Positions 1 through 5,485 of a stretch of 5,551 bases of DNA are shown one piece after another. The stretch lies in contig JBGUMF010000046.1 in NCBI GenBank assembly GCA_045116675.1, positions 1 through 5,551 of the forward strand, written 5' to 3'. The number at the start of each line of letters is the position of its first letter. Positions within the stretch are counted from its first letter, which is position 1. Both the position numbers and the translations under genes were made by a program. Origin of the DNA: F23-D06 sp045116675. GTDB taxonomy: Bacteria; Bacteroidota; Bacteroidia; Bacteroidales; WCHB1-69. The notes below the pieces were generated by a model, which saw nothing but the letters and a program-made list of their open reading frames with translations, was not told the DNA's origin and did not search any database.

Positions 1-858
1 GAGCAGACCCGCGCCAGCATCCGGGTGTTCCTCCTTCGGGAGTTGGACGAGGAGAGCCGTTTGTGGGACGTGCTGGTGGACCCGGCGCGCAAGATCCGCA
101 TCGGCAACAAGCTCTGCTTCTGCGAGGATGACAGTCTAGTGGCCGAGGTGATTGACAACACGACTTCCCGCGGGCGCACGCTCCGCTTCCTGTTCGACGG
201 CGACCACGACGCTTTCAAGAAAAAACTGATGGAAATCGGCACCACCCCGCTGCCCGATGACATCCAGCGGCTCCGTGAAATCGCCCCAGAGGATGAATTC
301 GACTACCAGACGCTTTATGCCACGGAAGAGGGTGCCGTAGTGGCCCCCGCCGCCGGCTTCCACTTCAGCCGTATCCTGCTGAAACAGATGGAGCTCAAAG
401 GCATCGAGCGCACCTATATCACCCTACACGCCGGTCTCAGCAACTTCAACGACATCGACGTGGAGGACCTCTCCAAACACAAATCCGATTCCGAGCGCAT
501 GATCATCAAAGCCTCCGTGGCCGATGAGATCAACAAAGCCAAGGACGAGGGCCACCGCATTGTGGTGGTGGGCACCACGACCATGAAGGCACTGGAATCG
601 TCCGTATATGCCAACGGGCATGTCAAGACCACCGAGATGAACGGCAAGGTGGACACCTGGACCAACAAGTTCATCTATCCCCCCTACCATTTCATGGTGG
701 GCAACGCCATGGTCACCAACTTCCACGCCTCCCAAAGTTCGATGCTGATGATGGTGGCCGCCTTCGGAGGCTATGAGTTCGTGATGAAGGCTTACAAGGA
801 GGCTGTGGCGGAGAAATATCGCTTCCTTACCTACGGAGATGCAATGTTAATCATTTAA
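1..858 (+). CDS. queA: QueA, S-adenosylmethionine:tRNA ribosyltransferase-isomerase (5' end outside window)
   Basis: QueA transfers and isomerises the ribosyl part of SAM onto 7-aminomethyl-7-deazaguanine at the wobble position of tRNA, giving epoxyqueuosine in the queuosine pathway; it acts in the cytosol. The frame is open from base 1, so the gene starts upstream. The GTG at base 25 is an internal Val within SIRVFLLREL, not a start. The visible 285 residues are most of the protein; the family is about 340-350 residues, so roughly 60 are missing. Visible family blocks are SRLWDVLVDPARKIRIG near the left end, APAAGFHFS (about 346-369), TLHAGLSNFNDIDVED (about 421-468), VVGTTTMKALES (565-600), NKFIYPPYHF, TNFHASQSS (715-741) and the C-terminal TYGDAMLI. 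Several signature blocks deviate from the usual PTAGLHF, LHVG and FHLPxST forms. The stop TAA is 12 bases before purM, suggesting co-transcription. Identification is firm; whether this is the only queA in the genome cannot be seen. Confidence 0.93.
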   Translation, partial: EQTRASIRVFLLRELDEESRLWDVLVDPARKIRIGNKLCFCEDDSLVAEVIDNTTSRGRTLRFLFDGDHDAFKKKLMEIGTTPLPDDIQRLREIAPEDEFDYQTLYATEEGAVVAPAAGFHFSRILLKQMELKGIERTYITLHAGLSNFNDIDVEDLSKHKSDSERMIIKASVADEINKAKDEGHRIVVVGTTTMKALESSVYANGHVKTTEMNGKVDTWTNKFIYPPYHFMVGNAMVTNFHASQSSMLMMVAAFGGYEFVMKAYKEAVAEKYRFLTYGDAMLII

Positions 859-870
859 AAACAAACTGTT

Positions 871-1896
871 ATGGCAAAATCATACGAAGAAGCCGGCGTA
901 TGCCTGGAAGCCGGTTACGAATCCGTACGACTGATTAAGAAACATATTGCCCGCACTAACCGTCCGGGCATGATGGGCAACATCGGCAGTTTCGGCGGCA
1001 TGTTCGACCTGGCCTCCCTGAACTATAAAGAGCCGATTCTGGTGAGCGGCACCGATGGCGTGGGCACAAAGCTGAAAATCGCCTTCATGATGGACCGTCA
1101 CGACACCATCGGACAGGATGCCGTGGCCATGTGCGTGAACGACGTGCTGGCCCAGGGCGCTGCCCCGCTCTTCTTCCTCGACTATATCGCTGTGGGCAAG
1201 AATGACCCGGCTAAAATTGAGGCTATCGTCAAAGGCGTGGCCGACGGCTGCGTGCTTTCCAACTGCGCCCTTATCGGCGGCGAGACGGCCGAGATGCCGG
1301 ACATGTACGACGAAGACGAATACGACATCGCCGGGTTCACGGTGGGTGCCGTGGAGAAATCCAAACTCATTGACGGCTCCAAGGTGCAGGTCGGCGACAA
1401 ACTAATCGGTCTGGCCTCCTCCGGAGTGCATTCCAACGGATTTTCGCTGGTGCGCAAGATTGTCTTCAAAGACAACCAGCTGGACCTCAACACCCAATAC
1501 GAGACACTGCCCGACACACTCGGCAACGTGCTGCTCACACCCACGCGCATATACGTACGTCCCGTACTCGACGTGCTCGCCAAAGTGGACGTGCACGCCA
1601 TCTGCCACATCACCGGCGGCGGCTTCGACGAGAATATCCCGCGCGTGCTCCGCGACGGACAGGGTATCCTTATCCGCGAAGGCAGCTGGAAAATGCCGCC
1701 CATCTTCCCGTTCCTCGAAAAGTACGGAAAGGTCCAACACCGGGAGATGTTCAACATCTTCAATATGGGTATCGGCATGATACTCGTGGTGCATCCCTCC
1801 GATGCCAATGAGGTTTGCAAGATGTTCGAATCCCTGGGAGAAAAGGCCTTTGAAATCGGGGAAGTGACGGCCAAACCCGGTGTGGAAATCGTTTAA
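871..1896 (+). CDS. purM: PurM, phosphoribosylformylglycinamidine cyclo-ligase (AIR synthetase)
   Basis: PurM catalyses the fifth step of de novo purine synthesis: ATP-dependent closure of the imidazole ring of FGAM to give aminoimidazole ribonucleotide. It is a cytosolic dimer. The 341 residues match the family length (E. coli about 345), so the gene looks complete. The N-terminal half carries SGTDGVGTKLK (59-69), GQDAVAMCVNDVLAQGA (81-97) with the metal/ATP-binding Asp and Asn, DYIA (104-107) and GGETAEMP (136-143). The C-terminal half has the Gly-rich SGVHSNGFSLVRK (184-196), HITGGGFDENIPRVL (246-260) and FNMGIGM (297-303). No key residue appears missing. The ATG at 871 gives the standard N-terminus and is preceded by the A-rich leader AAACAAACTGTT with no Shine-Dalgarno, usual in this phylum. 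It follows queA after 12 bases, so it is probably expressed with it; no promoter is visible in the gap. No convincing terminator follows the stop. Confidence 0.97.
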   Translation: MAKSYEEAGVCLEAGYESVRLIKKHIARTNRPGMMGNIGSFGGMFDLASLNYKEPILVSGTDGVGTKLKIAFMMDRHDTIGQDAVAMCVNDVLAQGAAPLFFLDYIAVGKNDPAKIEAIVKGVADGCVLSNCALIGGETAEMPDMYDEDEYDIAGFTVGAVEKSKLIDGSKVQVGDKLIGLASSGVHSNGFSLVRKIVFKDNQLDLNTQYETLPDTLGNVLLTPTRIYVRPVLDVLAKVDVHAICHITGGGFDENIPRVLRDGQGILIREGSWKMPPIFPFLEKYGKVQHREMFNIFNMGIGMILVVHPSDANEVCKMFESLGEKAFEIGEVTAKPGVEIV

Positions 1897-2027
1897 ATCC
1901 ATCAACATAATATCTAAACATATTAACAGACAATACATTACAAATTTCCGCCCATCAAAAAGTTCATTTTGTATTTTTTTTGTATTTTTGGCGACTTTTA
2001 CGAAATTTAATATTAAACAATACTAGT
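1897..2027 (+). other. AT-rich intergenic leader between purM and the C10 protease gene
   Basis: This 131-base stretch has no supported gene. It contains only a weak AT-only hairpin (TAATAT/ATATTA, about 1908-1925) without a T-tract, so no terminator for purM is evident. It also holds a T-rich run with two copies of TTTTGTATTTTT (1967-1978 and 1978-1989) containing the promoter element listed separately. The last 30 bases before the ATG are A/T-rich and lack a Shine-Dalgarno sequence. Confidence 0.6.
1983..1990 (+). promoter_or_regulatory. Bacteroidota -7 element (TATTTTTG) upstream of the C10 protease gene
   Basis: TATTTTTG matches the phylum's TAnnTTTG -7 consensus for the primary sigma factor. 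Transcription would start near 1997, leaving a leader of about 30 bases before the ATG at 2028. No clear -33 TTTG lies at the usual distance; the nearest TTTG (1968-1971) is only 11 bases upstream, which is too close. The protease gene therefore probably has its own promoter rather than depending on read-through from purM. Confidence 0.6.
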
Positions 2028-2084
2028 ATGAAAAAATTTATTCTTTTGTTCTCATTAGTGGCGCTGATCTTCATGGGATACGCC
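2028..2084 (+). other. Sec signal peptide of the C10 protease
   Basis: Residues 1-19 show a Lys-Lys n-region, a hydrophobic core (FILLFSLVALIFM) and a GYA end, fitting signal peptidase I cleavage before Thr20. No lipobox Cys is present, so this is a soluble-export signal. That fits a protein which must reach the periplasm before crossing the outer membrane by T9SS. Confidence 0.88.
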
Positions 2085-4619
2085 ACGAATGTCGTGCCCG
2101 TTTCTGAAGCCATGAAGGTTTCCCGGAACTTCCTCTCGGAGCGTATGGGTTCCATGGATGCTCAGAACCTCGAGCTCACACTGACCTACACGCAGTATGA
2201 CGAGGAAGGCAATCCTCTTTTCTACCGTTTCCAAGTAGGGGAAAAAGGATTCATCATCATTTCCGCCACCGAGTTGGCTTCTCCTGTATTGGCCTACTCG
2301 CTGGAAAGCAACTATCAAACCGGCACTGGTGCAGACTTTTATGCCGATAAATTCTCGAAACAGATTTCCTATCTGATTCAGAATCCCGAAGCCTCCATTG
2401 CTAAAAAGGCAGATTGGGACCGTTATAAAACCTTCACCCTCAACACCAAAGCAGTGAAAAAGAGTCCTTACATGGAGCCTCTGATCACCACCGAGTGGGA
2501 CCAATTCCCGTATTACAACCAATATTGCCCTGCCACTCCTTACGCCCAATATGCGGAAGGTTATGCCAACAATGACTGCCGTTCTATGGTCGGTTGTGTG
2601 GCCGTTACAATGGGTAACATCATGAACTACTATCGCTATCCCACCCAAGGCTATGGCCGCCACATGTACATTCCGAGAGAAATGAGCGATGACGGCGATC
2701 TTCTCTACACATTCCCCCTGCAGGATGTGAATTTCGGCACCAGCCATTACAACTACGATGCCATGCCCAAGACGATTGACGAACACGGAAAAACCTATCA
2801 TGGTGAATTGGCCAAGCTTCTCTATCATTGCGGTGTTGCCGTGGATATGAAATACGGTTCCGTAAGTGGTTCCGGCGGTTCCGGTTCCCAAACCGACAAA
2901 GCTTTGGAAGCCATGCAGAATTATTTTTCCTACTCACAGGCAGCCCAATACAAAGAAATCACAGATGTTGTGACTTCTTCCGCCACAGCACACAAGTGGA
3001 TTGACATGGCCAAAGAAGAATTGGATGCCCGTCATCCTATCTTCTTCGCCGGTACCTGTGAGGACACCGTCACGGGTGGACACGCTTGGATTGTGGATGG
3101 TTATACGACCTTGTACGACACCACCTACACCACCACCAACTACACCCATGACTCGACGATTTCCGTACCTCAAACCGTCACCCTCTATGACACGCTGACG
3201 CACACGGAGACTGTCATCACTTACGACACCATCTCCCATCTTGACAGCTTGAACAACATTGTGATCGACTCCATCAATACGATTACGACACCTGTCACCA
3301 TCATTGACACCATTCTCGGACACGACTCAATAGTTTACGTCAACCAAACCATTTCTGTTCTGGATTCGTCTGTTACCACCCAGAACATCCACGACGCCAC
3401 CTATTTCCACACCAACTGGGGTTGGGGCGGCAGCGGCAACGGCTATTTCCTGCTCACCAACCAAGTGTCCGCATCATACGGGAACTTCAATCTGAAAGAT
3501 TCTGAAAGGATGCTCATCAAGCTATTCCCGGGTGATTCTGCCTCCGTGGCCAAGCCGGCCATCAGTAACAGCCGTGTAACCTCTTCTGCAGGTACCATTA
3601 GTGATGGTGCCGGACACGTGAAGTATGCCAAAAACTCACACCGCACCTGGATGATTGCATGCCCGGATGCCGATACCTACACGTTCACCTTCTCCAAGAT
3701 CAAACTCAAAGCTAGTGACGAGGTCATTGTTTACAACGGCCCCACCGAAACCAGTGGTATCAAGAAAAGAGTTTCCGGCAACTATCGTATGTCTGCCTGC
3801 AACGATTACTCCCCCAATGGCGATGCCATTCACGGCGACTTCCCCGGCGAAAACCTGCCTGTGGCCTTCAATGTCAAGAGCGACAGCGTACTGGTGGTGT
3901 TCAACTCCGCCGAGAACTCTGAAACCGACTACGGATTTGTTCTCAACTACACTGTGAGTGCTTTCAAAAACTCATTTTCCACCTGTAGCGAAGCGGATGT
4001 CTTCACGAGCAACTGGCATGATGTTATGACGGACAAGGCTGGCAACGAAGTGGGCAACAACAACCCCTACCGCCCCAACACCATCTGCACATGGGTTCTC
4101 CGCGTACCCTACTCTGCCGGTTATACGTTCGCCTTTGAAAAGTTCGATCTGGCAGCCGGAGACTTTGTGGACATCTATGATTATACGGATGCCAACAACC
4201 CGGCCTTCGTTACCCGTTACGACATTTACAACATGCCTGCATTGAACACCGCTTTCAATGTGGACAAGTCCAAACTGCTTGTTAAGTTTGTATCCGACAC
4301 CTGGGAGCAGGGCACCGGCTTCGAACTCGGCTACTGGCAGATTTACGGTGTGAACGACCGCAATTCTTTCGAAGATGTGAACCTCTACCCGAATCCGGCC
4401 TCCGAAAAATTGAACGTCGCCATCACCACCAATGAGGCTCAGACCATCCACGCCAAGGTGGTGGATGTAACGGGCAAGGTGGTTTTCTCCGACCGTTTCA
4501 ACCACAACGGCAACGAACAGCTGTTCTCCATTCCTGTCAACAACATGTCAAAAGGCGTGTACTTCCTGAATCTGGAAAGCGAGAAGGGTAATGCCGTGTA
4601 CAAATTCATTGTACGCTAA
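2028..4619 (+). CDS. Secreted C10-family (streptopain/PrtT-like) cysteine protease with two CUB-like domains and T9SS sorting tail
   Basis: This is a predicted extracellular or surface cysteine endopeptidase of 863 residues. The ATG at 2028 was chosen because it opens a signal peptide, MKKFILLFSLVALIFMGYA (cleavage about 19/20); an in-frame TTG at 1980 would prepend residues that spoil it and would overlap the promoter. Domains in order: propeptide of the streptopain-inhibitor type (about 21-145) with KGFIIISATELASPVLAYS aligning to the GGFVIVSG block of SpeB; catalytic domain (about 148-500); CUB-like domain 1 (about 515-643); CUB-like domain 2 (about 650-772); T9SS type A sorting domain (about 781-863). 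Catalytic residues are Cys190 in MVGCVAVTMGNIMNYYRYP, His352 in TGGHAWIVDGY, and the supporting NWGWGG motif at 463-468. Cys190 lies almost where SpeB has its Cys192. The domain is split after His352 by about 95 acidic Thr/Asp-rich residues absent from SpeB. Substrate is unknown; CUB-like modules suggest binding to glycan or protein surfaces (inference). Confidence 0.92.
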   Translation: MKKFILLFSLVALIFMGYATNVVPVSEAMKVSRNFLSERMGSMDAQNLELTLTYTQYDEEGNPLFYRFQVGEKGFIIISATELASPVLAYSLESNYQTGTGADFYADKFSKQISYLIQNPEASIAKKADWDRYKTFTLNTKAVKKSPYMEPLITTEWDQFPYYNQYCPATPYAQYAEGYANNDCRSMVGCVAVTMGNIMNYYRYPTQGYGRHMYIPREMSDDGDLLYTFPLQDVNFGTSHYNYDAMPKTIDEHGKTYHGELAKLLYHCGVAVDMKYGSVSGSGGSGSQTDKALEAMQNYFSYSQAAQYKEITDVVTSSATAHKWIDMAKEELDARHPIFFAGTCEDTVTGGHAWIVDGYTTLYDTTYTTTNYTHDSTISVPQTVTLYDTLTHTETVITYDTISHLDSLNNIVIDSINTITTPVTIIDTILGHDSIVYVNQTISVLDSSVTTQNIHDATYFHTNWGWGGSGNGYFLLTNQVSASYGNFNLKDSERMLIKLFPGDSASVAKPAISNSRVTSSAGTISDGAGHVKYAKNSHRTWMIACPDADTYTFTFSKIKLKASDEVIVYNGPTETSGIKKRVSGNYRMSACNDYSPNGDAIHGDFPGENLPVAFNVKSDSVLVVFNSAENSETDYGFVLNYTVSAFKNSFSTCSEADVFTSNWHDVMTDKAGNEVGNNNPYRPNTICTWVLRVPYSAGYTFAFEKFDLAAGDFVDIYDYTDANNPAFVTRYDIYNMPALNTAFNVDKSKLLVKFVSDTWEQGTGFELGYWQIYGVNDRNSFEDVNLYPNPASEKLNVAITTNEAQTIHAKVVDVTGKVVFSDRFNHNGNEQLFSIPVNNMSKGVYFLNLESEKGNAVYKFIVR
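3105..3398 (+). repeat. Acidic Thr/Asp-rich repeat insertion inside the protease domain, dense in D-[S/T]-x O-glycosylation sequons
   Basis: Residues about 360-457 have no counterpart in streptopain, where the catalytic His and the first Trp of NWGWGG are 17 residues apart; here they are 112 apart. The segment has 25 Thr in 98 residues, 10 Asp and 1 Glu, and no Lys, Arg or Cys. Asp-[Thr/Ser] pairs occur at 364, 375, 388, 400, 406, 414, 427, 433 and 446, mostly 11-14 residues apart, with extra half-steps of 6. Related units include TVTLYDTL (383-390), TVITYDTI (395-402), PVTIIDTI (422-429) and SVLDSS (443-448). Eight of the nine pairs match D-[S/T]-[A/I/L/V/M/T], the O-glycosylation sequon described in Bacteroides. 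The frame stays open and the NWGWGG motif resumes cleanly, so this is an in-frame insertion, not damage. Alternating polar/hydrophobic residues suggest beta strands (inference). Confidence 0.8.
4368..4616 (+). other. T9SS type A C-terminal sorting domain of the C10 protease
   Basis: Residues 781-863 show the expected blocks of the type A (Por secretion tail) domain: LYPNPASEKLNV (786-797), VVDVTGKVVF (811-820) and MSKGVYFLNLESEKG, ending in KFIVR. In T9SS systems this tail directs export through the outer-membrane translocon and is usually removed by the sortase PorU, with attachment to anionic LPS or release. Its presence implies the host encodes a type IX secretion system. Confidence 0.92.
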
Positions 4620-4643
4620 CATTTTATAACACCATTATACTTT

Positions 4644-4679
4644 AAAATAGGGGGATGCGAAACATCCTCCTATTTTTTT
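4644..4679 (+). terminator. Intrinsic terminator after the C10 protease gene
   Basis: The arms AAAATAGGGGGATG (4644-4657) and CATCCTCCTATTTT (4663-4676) pair over 14 bp with a single G-U wobble around the 5-base loop CGAAA. The right arm runs into a T-tract (4673-4679). It sits 24 bases after the protease stop and separates that gene from the tRNA unit. Confidence 0.9.
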
Positions 4680-4712
4680 ATCGGATAAGACGCTGTCATT
4701 TCAAAAAAAATG

Positions 4713-4720
4713 TATCTTTG
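4713..4720 (+). promoter_or_regulatory. Bacteroidota -7 element (TATCTTTG) for the tRNA-Glu gene
   Basis: TATCTTTG fits TAnnTTTG exactly. It ends 14 bases before the tRNA 5' end, so transcription would start about 7 bases upstream of the mature tRNA. No convincing -33 TTTG is seen at normal spacing; the preceding bases are an A-run (4703-4710). Confidence 0.65.
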
Positions 4721-4734
4721 CAGCCTCAAATCCT

Positions 4735-4806
4735 GCTGCGTTCTTCTAACGGTTAGGAATCAAGATTCTCAATCTTGCAATACGAGTTCGATTCTCGTAC
4801 GCAGTA
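4735..4806 (+). tRNA. tRNA-Glu, anticodon CUC (reads GAG)
   Basis: The 72 bases fold as a full cloverleaf: acceptor GCTGCGT/ACGCAGT (4735-4741 with 4799-4805), TC at positions 8-9, D-arm TTCT/GGAA with loop AACGGTTA, anticodon arm CAAGA/TCTTG with loop TTCTCAA (anticodon at 4768-4770), a 4-base variable region CAAT, and T-arm ACGAG/CTCGT with loop TTCGATT. The discriminator is A4806 and no CCA is encoded. Glu identity features known from E. coli are present: U11-A24, U13-G22 with A46, and no base 47. Odd points are a G1-U72 wobble at the top of the acceptor stem and U10-A25 instead of the common G10 pair. The gene has its own promoter and terminator and stands alone. A Glu-UUC tRNA must exist elsewhere to read GAA. 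Confidence 0.92.
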
Positions 4807-4809
4807 CTT

Positions 4810-4842
4810 AAAACAACGTTGTTGATAACAACGTTGTTTTTT
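4810..4842 (+). terminator. Terminator of the tRNA-Glu gene, built from two copies of a perfect palindrome
   Basis: A 14-bp perfect stem (4810-4823 with 4827-4840) closes on a 3-base loop GAT and continues into T's up to 4842. It starts four bases after the tRNA discriminator base. Each arm contains AACAACGTTGTT (4812-4823 and 4827-4838), which is its own reverse complement, so the element is both an inverted and a direct repeat. Confidence 0.87.
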
Positions 4843-4866
4843 CGTAATAGGTACCTTCTGATTTTG

Positions 4867-4874
4867 TATTTTTG
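4867..4874 (+). promoter_or_regulatory. Bacteroidota -7 element (TATTTTTG) for ruvA
   Basis: TATTTTTG fits TAnnTTTG and ends 20 bases before the ruvA ATG, predicting a short leader of about 14 bases. No good -33 box is visible at the expected distance. As the tRNA terminator lies just upstream, ruvA most likely starts a new transcript here. Confidence 0.62.
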
Positions 4875-4894
4875 CGCTTTATTATCCTCATAAT

Positions 4895-5485
4895 ATGATA
4901 AGTTATATAAAAGGAAAACTGGTCGAAAAGAATCCCGCCTACGTCATCATTGAGACGGCGGGCGGCATCGGATTCTACATCAACATATCCCTCGCCACCT
5001 ATTCCCAGCTGAAAGACGATGAAGAGATCACCCTGCTTACCTATTATATTATAAAAGAAGACGCCCAAATCCTCTACGGCTTCATAAACGAAGAGGAGCG
5101 CGAGCTTTTCAAACTCCTGCTCTCCGTGAACGGCATCGGACCGAACACCGCCCGCCTGATCCTATCCTCCATGAGTGTGGGCGAGGTGCTGAACGCCATC
5201 GCCACGGAAGATGTGCGCGCCATTCAGTCCATCAAGGGCATCGGGGCCAAGACCGCCCAACGGGTGATCATAGAGCTGAAAGACAAAACCAAAAAGGCAA
5301 ACTGGTCCGTCGAATCAAAAATTTCAGTCTCATACAATAATAATAAATATGAAGCGTTATCTGCCTTATTGGCCTTGGGATTCCCAAAAACCGGCGCAGA
5401 AGCCGTGTTGGACAAAATCATCAAGGCAGAAGGTTTGAATCTGTCTGTGGAAGACTTGATCAAGAAGGCGTTAAAATTGTTATAG
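4895..5485 (+). CDS. ruvA: RuvA, Holliday junction branch-migration protein
   Basis: RuvA binds four-way DNA junctions as a tetramer and loads the RuvB helicase for branch migration during recombination and repair. The 196 residues fit the family (E. coli 203). Domain I is an OB-fold (about 1-63) with the acidic pin Glu55-Asp56 in KEDAQILYGF at the same numbers as in E. coli. Domain II has two helix-hairpin-helix motifs, LLSVNGIGPNTARLIL (75-90) and IQSIKGIGAKTAQRVIIEL (110-128), that grip the DNA backbone. A flexible Asn/Ser-rich linker (about 131-150) follows, with coding DNA notably richer in A/T than the rest. Domain III (about 151-196, YEALSALLALGF onward) contacts RuvB. The ATG at 4895 gives the canonical MISYIKGKLVEK start; no Shine-Dalgarno is present. 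The stop overlaps a possible GTG start of the next gene by one base. ruvB and ruvC are not adjacent. Confidence 0.97.
   Translation: MISYIKGKLVEKNPAYVIIETAGGIGFYINISLATYSQLKDDEEITLLTYYIIKEDAQILYGFINEEERELFKLLLSVNGIGPNTARLILSSMSVGEVLNAIATEDVRAIQSIKGIGAKTAQRVIIELKDKTKKANWSVESKISVSYNNNKYEALSALLALGFPKTGAEAVLDKIIKAEGLNLSVEDLIKKALKLL

Noticed and set aside
25..27. GTG at 25 as the queA start
   Set aside because: The frame is open to base 1 and the residues before it (ASIR) continue the conserved QueA block, so the Val is internal.
1908..1925. Small hairpin TAATAT/ATATTA after purM as a terminator
   Set aside because: The stem is 6 bp of only A-T pairs and no T-tract follows.
1402..1938. Minus-strand open frame opposite the 3' half of purM
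   Set aside because: It is antisense to a fully conserved PurM region; high GC content lowers stop frequency, and nothing in the translation resembles a known family.
1980..2027. In-frame TTG at 1980 as an upstream start of the C10 protease
   Set aside because: It lies within the promoter-like T-run ahead of the predicted transcription start and would bury the clear signal peptide that begins at the ATG at 2028.
2055..2891. Long open frame on the minus strand (about 278 codons) under the protease gene
   Set aside because: It lies wholly antisense to a clearly homologous gene, has no recognisable domain, and is His/Gly/Val-rich as expected from a complementary shadow.
2861..2892. GGTTCCGG-type DNA repeat coding a Gly/Ser-rich loop in the protease
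   Set aside because: Streptopain has a similar Gly/Ser loop (YGPSSGSAGSS) at the same place, so this is the normal family loop with similar codons.
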